NCBI GenBank assembly: GCA_003427395.1
Contig: BFEA01000029.1
Span: 871,445-894,429 of the forward strand
Reading direction: 5' to 3'
From: Chara braunii
Lineage: Eukaryota > Streptophyta > Charophyceae > Charales > Characeae
Length of the DNA stretch: 22,985 bases
A model generated the notes under the pieces. That model was not told where the DNA came from. It was given only the letters and a program-made list of their open reading frames with translations, and did not search any database. The position numbers and the translations under genes are program-made. Shown here one piece after another: positions 16,783-22,985 of this stretch (position 1 is its first letter; each line of letters opens with the position of its first letter).

Positions 16783-16931
16783 CTGATGCTGGAGGCATGC
16801 GGCATTGACCGCTGGAAGCTCGTACTACGGTGAAGCTGTTGTCGTCCTCATCTGAATTTGTAGTATAGACTAGATAGGATCTGTCGTATGTAGCTGGGCG
16901 ACGAACGCCAGGTAGGAAATCGACATTGGTC
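16783..16931 (-). CDS. Array exon-like block with good splice sites
   Basis: Minus strand, 149 nt. Acceptor CAACAAAG|GACC (exon start 16931), donor CATCAG|GTAAGT (exon end 16783). One frame is open throughout: V-D-F-L-P-G-V-R-R-P, then T-N-S-D-E-D-D-N-S-F-T-V-V-R-A-S-S-G-Q. The core L-x-G-x-x-R-P is shared with the other blocks. Length leaves remainder 2 on division by three, as does the 20443-20579 block, so the blocks could not simply be chained in frame. Probably an internal exon of a larger minus-strand gene or of its relic. Confidence 0.45.
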
Positions 16932-17103
16932 CTTTGTTGATGATGATGTGACTATTCCAACAATGTCACTGTGAGCTTTGCTGTGCTCTTATGAAGTGGA
17001 TCTTATGATGCAATTCTGCTGTTGGATCGAGATCACGACTATCTGGTTTTATGTGTATGATGCTGTTTGATTTCTGAAGTTTGCTATTGATCACCTTGCC
17101 TTT

Positions 17104-17163
17104 TATCATTATTATCATTATTACTATTATCATTAGTATTTTTTTTTTTATTATTATTATTAA
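17104..17163. repeat. (ATT)n tract, array unit
   Basis: Imperfect ATT/ATC repeats preceded by TGCTGTTTGATTTCTGAAGTT, the same lead-in as the tract at 18118. Confidence 0.85.
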
Positions 17164-17344
17164 TTCATTTTACTGGCTTGCGTCCACTGACTCACCGTAT
17201 GCAAAGGTGGAGACTTGCCAAACTTTGTGACATAGGTCTGTCGTCCACCGGGCCTGTTTAGATGCATGATTGTGCCTGCCATGTCCCATGTTGTGGTCTC
17301 GGTATGCTCTGCATCATGACGGGACGTGCGACATTCGCGGTGGG

Positions 17345-17720
17345 AGAAAGAGAAGGAGTGATAGAAGGAGAAAGAGACACGCAGACAGACAAAGACCCAC
17401 GGACTCAAACACATACTCAGACATTCCGAGAATGTGACACGGATACGGTGCGCAGTGACACACGCAGATACACAGTGCACACACAGACACAATGTGCACA
17501 GTGAAGCACGGTGCACAAAACATAGTGCACGGAGACACGCCGTGCACAGTGGAAACGCACAGTCAACCACACGGAGGAACAAACGTACAGAAAAAGATAG
17601 AACACAGATGAAAACACAAACAGAGAGAGAAAACGGACAAACAGACAGGTGAACCAAGTACAGTCGTGGCAAAATGGACACGGGCAGAAGAGACAGACCA
17701 TCAGACAATTGGACATATGG
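17345..17720. repeat. ACAGACAC-rich low-complexity stretch
   Basis: Cryptically repetitive CACAGA/AGACA sequence with AGAGAGA patches. Similar material recurs at 18370-18545 and about 19320-19390 in the equivalent part of neighbouring units. Cys-rich open frames on the minus strand here follow from composition and are not called. Confidence 0.7.
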
Positions 17721-17821
17721 AGAGAGAAAGAAAACAAGGAGGGATGAATGCGTGCTGGTTCTGTGTGCACGTGGTATTTGTAGGGTTAGGGAGAGAAGTT
17801 GTGAGTGGTGTAAGGAATAAG

Positions 17822-17968
17822 ATTGATGCTGGAAGCAACGACGTTGGCCGATATCTGCTCGTACTTCTGGAAGCTGTTGACGACACCAACAATATTGTAG
17901 ATAGGCTAGATAGGATCTGCCGTTTGTAATCTGGGCGCCGAGCACCGGATAGGATAGCAACTCTGGTT
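17822..17968 (-). pseudogene. Array exon-like block, donor lost
   Basis: Minus strand. Acceptor ATCAACGAAG|AACC is retained (start 17968), and the block begins V-A-I-L-S-G-A-R-R-P-D-Y before drifting out of frame. The expected donor has become ATCAATCTTATTCC, with no GTAAGT. A decayed copy. Confidence 0.5.
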
Positions 17969-18117
17969 CTTCGTTGATGATGATGAGACTACTCCAACGT
18001 TGTCAATTATGAACTCTTGATACGATTCTCGTGATGCCATGTTGCTGTTGGTTCGAAGTAAAGACTGTCTGGACTCATATGAAGGATGCTGTTTGATTTC
18101 TGAAGTTCTCTATTGCT

Positions 18118-18164
18118 TATTATTATTATTATTGTTATTATTATTATTTTTATTATTATTTTAT
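18118..18164. repeat. (ATT)n tract, array unit
   Basis: ATT repeats, then CAGTCAGTCTCGTTCTTATTCA, which matches the sequence after the 18944-19013 tract. Confidence 0.85.
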
Positions 18165-18625
18165 TGCAGTCAGTCTCGTTCTTATTCACACTTTTCTTGC
18201 ATACAAACAGCAGTGCAGTAAGCTGGCGACATTTCGCCCACACAGAACTCAGAGATGGCTTCCAGATACGAGTTCACTTTCTGCTGGCTATAGCAACTCA
18301 GCGTCTAAACAACTCACTGATCACACACACCGGACCACCCTGGATATCTCACACATTACTCACTAAGCACTCTCGCACGCATACCCACAAACACACACAA
18401 GGGCAGACATATATGACAACCCAGTCACAAACAAATAGACAAAACAGACACAGACAGGTACACAGTCAGAAAGCACAGACAAACACAAGTAGTAAGACAA
18501 ACTGGTACAGGCAGACAGACTGCTATAAACAGACACAGAGAAATGGGACGGATATGGTCTTTTGGGTACACGTGTCATCTGTGTGTATGGGGAATCGAAG
18601 GTGATGAGTGAGGCGTGAGACTTAG

Positions 18626-18776
18626 CTGGTGCTTGAGGCAAACGGCATTGGCCGGTGCTCGCCCATACTTCAGGGAACTGTTGACGGCATCTTTCAGCAT
18701 TGTAGCCTAGGCTGAGATGGATTCTGCCATCTGTAGTCCGGGCGTTGAGCACCCGATAGGAAATCTGCATTGGTTC
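18626..18776 (-). pseudogene. Array exon-like block, donor GT changed to CT
   Basis: Minus strand. Acceptor ATTATAGCCAAG|GAAC is good (start 18776). The block begins N-A-D-F-L-S-G-A-Q-R-P-D-Y. The donor position reads CACCAG|CTAAGT where other copies have GTAAGT or GTATGT, and the conserved frame meets a stop inside the block. Confidence 0.55.
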
Positions 18777-18943
18777 CTTGGCTATAATGAAAAAGAGGGT
18801 GTTCAGGCATTGTCACTAGTGAGTTTGCTGGGCTCTTATTTGGCGACTATCGTGTTGCAATTCAGATGATTGTTTTGAGATCAAAACTATCTGGTCTCCT
18901 ATGTATGATATTGCTTGACTGTTGAAATTCGCTATCACTCATT

Positions 18944-18944
18944 T

Positions 18945-19013
<69 letters not shown>
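18944..19013. repeat. (ATT)n tract, array unit
   Basis: Long pure ATT run preceded by ATTTATTTATT and followed by CCAGACGGACTCATTCTCAT, homologous to the segment after 18164. Confidence 0.9.
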
Positions 19014-19694
19014 TCATTCCAGACGGACTCATTCTCATTCATACTTTCCAGGTATGTAAACAATAGCACAACTGGCAATCTGCGCCCGCTCAAAGGCTCA
19101 GAAATATGGCAACTGAGAACTCAGTTCGAGTGCAAACTCACTGCAGATGGTTACGGCCACCTTCAAGCCCACTTCATCCTCGGGCATTTGCAGACCACCT
19201 TACACAAATCGCTTATGACGACGCTTTCGCATGACTCACGCAGGAATGGGTGGATGGTTGGGCACTGTTTCTTGATTTACACCTCTACAACTCGTTGGTC
19301 TGATCCTCTCCCATGACCGTAGGACACACAGTCCAACAGATGGTCAGACGCAGTCAAACACATAGTTTGATAGGCAGTCAGACACAGGCAGGTTCCCATT
19401 TGGCATTGATGCGTGGAAGTGCAGAGGCACTTGTACGCTATAGTGCAGGGAGTTGGGTGCTGAAGGAGAAGCTGCGACGGAGAGGAAAGGAGTTGAGTGC
19501 TAGCTGCAGAAAAGCCATAACTGCGCCAGCCTATGATAATAGTAGGAGGGTAAGTAAGTAGGATAGTAATGAGAGACATCCAGAATAGATCTTCGTAGGT
19601 GATAGCGAACAGGCATAGTGAAGGAAAAAGAACCAAGACAGAGTTATTAAGAGAAAATGAACAGGGAGTGAATTTGGATATGGTGGACACTTAC

Positions 19695-19750
19695 CTGTTG
19701 ACGCCGCACTCGTGATCTGAAGGAGGACGCTGGCTGAACCTGGTCCCACG
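19695..19750 (-). CDS. Short exon-like block with good splice sites
   Basis: Minus strand, 56 nt. Acceptor ATACAGCAG|CGT (start 19750), donor CAACAG|GTAAGT (end 19695). Reads G-P-G-S-A-S-V-L-L-Q-I-T-S-A-A-S-T in the open frame, resembling the last third of the 20443-20579 block (K-I-I-L-V-H-I-S-S-H-T-I-G). A second donor-like AAG|GTAAGT lies just upstream, ending an exon at 19776. Unknown product. Confidence 0.35.
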
Positions 19751-19959
19751 CTGCTGTATGACAAGGGAGACTTACCTTTTGATTGGCGCGGAACTCTAGA
19801 ACTCATGATATTCACATTGATGATATAAGTTGCGCTATTTGGCCCTTCTCATCACTATCTGATTTTGTAAGGAGCCGCTTGGTACAGGTGTTGACATGTA
19901 TACGGGCGGTTTGATGATCTCGAGATTTGAACAGTCAGGTTCCTGGCACTGTTAATGCT

Positions 19960-20006
19960 ACTATTATTATCATTATTGTTACTATTGCTATTATTACTAA
20001 TATTAC

Positions 20007-20054
<48 letters not shown>
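19960..20054. repeat. (ATT)n tract, array unit
   Basis: ATT repeats with ATC/ACT interruptions in the first half. Poly-Ile or poly-Tyr frames over these tracts are artefacts. Confidence 0.9.
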
Positions 20055-20442
20055 GAGGATCATGCCCTCAAGAGGCCCTTTCAGACCTCACATTGTTCGG
20101 GGCATGGCCCCAGCAAGCAAACTGACCGCCCTAAGTGAAGGCGGGCCTGAGTATTCATCACAGGCCAATTTGACATTCTCGTATGTGGGTATTCAGGCTC
20201 CTGCTGCACATCAGCTGGTTGGGCGAATGCTGAAAAACCCGCCAAGCTAAGCTGTACGGTTGACCCAGGCCGCGAAAGATTGTGCCTGGGCACCTACACG
20301 CTAGACAGGACAGCGGGACGTATGCGGCCGTAGCATGGGCTGTTGGGTACCAGGGGGTACAGCGGATGATCGGATGATCTTTTAGGGAACAAGGCGTTGT
20401 GTGGGACAATCAAGAACTGATTAGGGGCGACGAGATACATAC
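20055..20442. other. Unassigned stretch
   Basis: GC-richer than its surroundings with several short stem-like segments (CCGCCC...GGCGGG around 20127-20143). I checked it against remembered rRNA landmarks and saw no match. No gene called. Confidence 0.4.
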
Positions 20443-20579
20443 CTGATACATGAAAGACAGGTCGCCGATGGTATGGGAAGATATGTGAACCAAAATGATC
20501 TTGTTGTGTGAACCAGCTGCATCGTAGGATAATACGGTAGAGTAGGTTGGGCGCTGGGCGCCAGACAGGGAGAGCGATT
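20443..20579 (-). CDS. Array exon-like block, most intact copy
   Basis: Minus strand, 137 nt. Acceptor AGTATCCAG|AATC (start 20579), donor TATCAG|GTATGT (end 20443). One frame is open throughout: E-S-L-S-L-S-G-A-Q-R-P-T-Y-S-T-V-L-S-Y-D, then K-I-I-L-V-H-I-S-S-H-T-I-G. Alternating polar and hydrophobic residues suggest beta strands, as in a secreted or adhesion-type repeat domain, but I recognise no family. It is farthest upstream on the minus strand, so if the array belongs to a live gene this is the best exon in the window. Confidence 0.45.
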
Positions 20580-20667
20580 CTGGATACTACATTGATGTTG
20601 TTTTACTGGCTTGGACTTTGGCTCATTACTTAACTACACTGATCTATTCCGAATAGATACTTAATGC

Positions 20668-20877
20668 ATGTGCACCCCGTATGAGACCGACAAAACAGGG
20701 CGATTGCGGGAGCTCTGCCGGAGTTCAGGAGGAACTCTGGAGGCAGGGAACTATAAGGTACGCGTCATCGATTCCTTCCCCATATCCCTTACAAACTACA
20801 CCCTTTCTAGCAAAATGCCTGCGTATTTATGTGATATACTGTTTATAGGTTTCTCCAGGACTAATCATGTCAACTAA
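20668..20877 (+). CDS. Small open frame with possible splice donor, doubtful
   Basis: ATG at 20668 opens M-C-T-P-Y-E-T-D-K-T-G-R-L-R-E-L-C, then S-G-G-T-L-E-A-G-N-Y-K. The next bases, AAG|GTACGC, could be a donor at 20758, making this a 90-bp first exon; otherwise it runs to a stop at 20875. It has no known domain, upstream signal or second copy. Listed only because its composition is less biased than other short frames here. Confidence 0.15.
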   Translation: MCTPYETDKTGRLRELCRSSGGTLEAGNYKVRVIDSFPISLTNYTLSSKMPAYLCDILFIGFSRTNHVN

Positions 20878-22340
20878 GAAAAGTACTATGTGATTGGAAT
20901 GAGAACCTTGCCTGAGGAAAGGAAGGAACCTAGGAAAGAACCGAGAAGGAAACTTAGTCTGCTTGGTTTTGAGACAAGAAAGGCAGTTTGATGAAGGTCT
21001 CCGTTGGGGTCGTCGCGCTGTCTAGAATGACTAAAAGGGTACTTGCCATGCAAGCTACCCAGCCTAACTATTTAGTTCTGGACTTCAACATTAAGGATGG
21101 GAAGATGTCGTGCATTTTTTCTCATAACTCAAACAGTTAAATCCAAGATTAATCCGGTACTCCCATGACGTACACGTTTTCAACTGATTTAACCAAGGCA
21201 AAAACTAATCCGATACTTCCGTGAAATACATCGTTTTCAAATAACTGACAAAAACAGAGGTAATAGGAGTCTCCCGTTGAGTTCTCCTATCGAGAGATCG
21301 GATTAGACTTAAGGAGGAAATTAAGTACTCCCGGGTGAGTACACGAACTCCTGAGTCTAGGACGATCTGTGTCGCCTTCCGTGTAAGTCAGCATGCCTTT
21401 GCCTAACTTAATAAATGAGCTCCCAGGGCAACTATAAATAATTTTGATCCCCTGTGAGGAAACCCGGCGAGGGGCGCCTACCAATCGCTGAAGCCAAGGG
21501 CCACGGCGCCTGTCACTCGCCGCGCCCGCTTCCGAGGTCCTCAGCTACCAGCAGGAAGATAGTTGTTGAGTTATCTGTAATATCACCCTTTCCTTCCATC
21601 GTCCTTAGTTATTATCACTCGGGAAGCTTGTGAGCTTCCGTTAAGTCAGCAAGATCGAAGAGTCACTCAAAGCAGATTAGCTGGACGTTTTCAAAAGTTT
21701 CCCAAAATAGTTAGAACCGGAAAGATCCAGAAGCGAGCTTAACACGGGTAAGTGCCCGATTAAGACTTTACAGAAACAGCAAGGGTGTCACGGTACACGC
21801 ACAACCACATTACTATGCTAGTACCCCAATCTTCCCTCTCGGTTAAAATGGTTTTTCCCTTCCCTTCTCAGTTCACTCTCTCTCTGTCACGCTGCTCTTT
21901 CCAGTTATGACCTCGCTGTTTTTCTGCTACAAAGCCAACAACTCTTACACACGTGGTTATAACATGCTAGAGTAAATGAAGATGAATCTTCAACGTGCAC
22001 GAAAAAGGGCTCCTCGTTAATGTCCAGCGAGCCTTGTGCACTTACCCATCAAGTGTGGAGAACACTGTCAAATCGCTTATCTCTTCTGNACGANCTCCTG
22101 ATTACCCACGNATAGATGGATGTGAAAATGACTCTCCCACTAGTAGTTGCTAAAATGCTTAACCGTGCTCTTCTCTTCTGCAAGCAGCTTAGAAAAAGGA
22201 ATTGAGGGTGAATCTTGAGCCAGATCAGGCCGNTGTGCACCAGTCTGCTCACCAATGAGGCTTAGAGGANGAATCTGCTGCTAGAACGCAGAAGGATTCA
22301 GTGTTATAGAAAGCCTCCTTNATATTTTATTTTATGTCTG
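20878..22340. other. Long stretch without a recognised gene
   Basis: Contains two diverged ~45-bp direct repeats (about 21150-21195 and 21205-21250, sharing TAATCCG.TACT.CC.TGA and CGTTTTCAA), a TATA-like ACTATAAATAA at 21430, and several Ns at 22089-22321. Nothing convincingly coding on either strand. Confidence 0.5.
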
Positions 22341-22483
22341 TCGTACACCTTTCTCTATCTGCTAATTTCCGCTGAGCCTCTGCCCGTTCTCCCCGAGCAG
22401 CATGTCCAATGTATCTGACTGCAGGCTATGGATGGGTGCATTTGAGGCAGGCTCGTTACGGCAAGCCTCACAGTGCGGACACG

Positions 22484-22660
22484 CTTCTCTCCCCTCTCTC
22501 TCTCTATAATCCCCCTTTCTCTCTCTATAATCCCCCTCTCTCTCTCTCTCACGGTGCACTCTCCACCTCTCTCACTGCACACTCCTTCTCTCTCACTCTC
22601 TCTCTCTCTCTCTCTCACTCTCTCCCTCTCTCCCTCTCTCTCTCACCCGCTCGTTCGCTC
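22484..22660. repeat. TC-rich microsatellite region
   Basis: CTCTCT tracts interrupted by a duplicated CTATAATCCCCC.TCTCTCT motif and by CTCACTGCACACTCC. Ser-Leu-Pro frames are compositional. Confidence 0.9.
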
Positions 22661-22985
22661 GTTCTTGTGTCTCTTTCTTCCCTGCTCGTCCATCAAGCCC
22701 CAAGTATTCTTGCTGCTGGGCTGCGAGCCAGTTGGCTCAAATATGAATGAACCTGGCCGCGTTCCCAGCCAGGTTAATTAAATTTGGAACAATAAACAGA
22801 TTCGTGCCCACCAGCAAGCACGACAATTCTCACCCTTGCAGCCANGCAGGTACTCACGGGCGTACACCCTCTTATCCCCCACAGTTTCTCTTTCCCACTC
22901 TCTCCCTGCCCCCTGCTCACTTCACTAGCGGAATTGCCAGTTCACCTCACCAACGGAAACGGTTGATCTCGTCGTCGGTTGAACG
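22661..22985. other. End of window, nothing recognised
   Basis: Contains a small perfect inverted repeat, CCTGGC-N10-GCCAGG, near 22751-22772, and one N at 22845. No gene or known repeat. Confidence 0.4.

Larger units (their letters stand above)
16099..20579 (-). repeat. Tandem array of exon-bearing units on the minus strand
   Basis: At least five units of roughly 0.7-1.0 kb. On the plus strand each reads: conserved flank (ACGTGGCATCTG.GAGTGGG), complement of a 5' splice site (ACTTACCTG or ACATACCTG), exon-like block, ATGATGATG near the complement of a 3' splice site, a conserved TGCTGTTTGATTTCTGAAGTT segment, and an (ATT)n tract. Exon, intron flank and microsatellite are duplicated together, so the array arose by segmental tandem duplication. 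Splice sites are intact in some units and lost in others, consistent with partial decay. The product is not recognised. Confidence 0.65.

Noticed and set aside
17160-17960. 266-residue minus-strand Cys/Ser/Leu-rich open frame
   Set aside because: It runs through an array block, its intron and CACAGA low-complexity DNA; composition explains it.
19277-19690. 137-residue minus-strand open frame
   Set aside because: Lies in sequence equivalent to intron in neighbouring units, is not conserved among them, and contains no domain.
1-22985. tRNA genes and terminal inverted repeats bounding the central element
   Set aside because: I looked by eye for tRNA-like box B words and for matching element ends and saw none convincing; a program could still find diverged ones.

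Overview
The window is eukaryotic nuclear DNA. It has GT-AG introns with matching phases, dense simple-sequence tracts ((TC)n, (GT)n, (ATT)n, (TATC)n, (AAAT)n), a scaffold gap of Ns, isolated single Ns, and no bacterial-style operons. The large protein family in the middle reads like the abundant multi-domain hypothetical proteins I associate with charophyte green algae such as Chara braunii. That assignment is from memory and unverified, so treat the species as a guess.

Layout. 1-2.3 kb: a (TC)n tract, then three adjacent fold-back (inverted-repeat) units at 528-1440, then about 0.9 kb with nothing recognisable. 2.3-3.9 kb: two diverged tandem copies of a region carrying about twelve same-orientation copies of a 14-bp palindrome, TCGGATNNATCCGA, usually followed by ACCACA. 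The first copy also keeps a decayed piece of the downstream gene's first conserved block. 4.0-11.5 kb: one long, broken plus-strand gene. In order it encodes an N-terminal block with a W-C-D-Y...Y-L-D-W motif, a charged linker, a ParB/sulfiredoxin-like block with a G-Q-H-N motif, a stretch resembling a degenerate N4/N6 DNA methyltransferase, a charged spacer, a segment in which the same palindrome recurs in frame as R-I-[N/H]-P, and, after two phase-compatible introns, an Ulp1/C48 cysteine-protease domain. At least five in-frame stops and four frame changes mark it as a decaying mobile-element-like gene or a badly called sequence.

11.5-14.5 kb: gene-poor, with a 225-bp gap, TC/TATC arrays, a ~280-bp tandem repeat and further isolated copies of the palindrome. 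14.5-15.2 kb: three diverged copies of a unit with a CTTCCGC/GCGGAAG hairpin followed by (GT)n. 15.6-15.9 kb: a diverged fragment of the 3' part of small-subunit rRNA. 16.0-20.6 kb: a tandem array of ~0.7-1.0 kb units on the minus strand. Each carries one exon-like block (core L-S-G-x-x-R-P) with splice sites, and an (ATT)n tract in the intron. Some units keep good splice sites and some have lost them. 20.6-23 kb: nothing convincingly genic, with a TC-rich tract near 22.5 kb.

How it may fit together (inference). The central gene joins a ParB-like domain, a methyltransferase-like domain and an Ulp1-like protease, and is bordered and infiltrated by 14-16 bp palindromes resembling in size and symmetry the sites bound by ParB or by transposases. 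The best candidate for something undescribed is therefore a selfish element whose protein recognises its own dispersed palindromes. None of the three domain calls has been tested by a profile search here.
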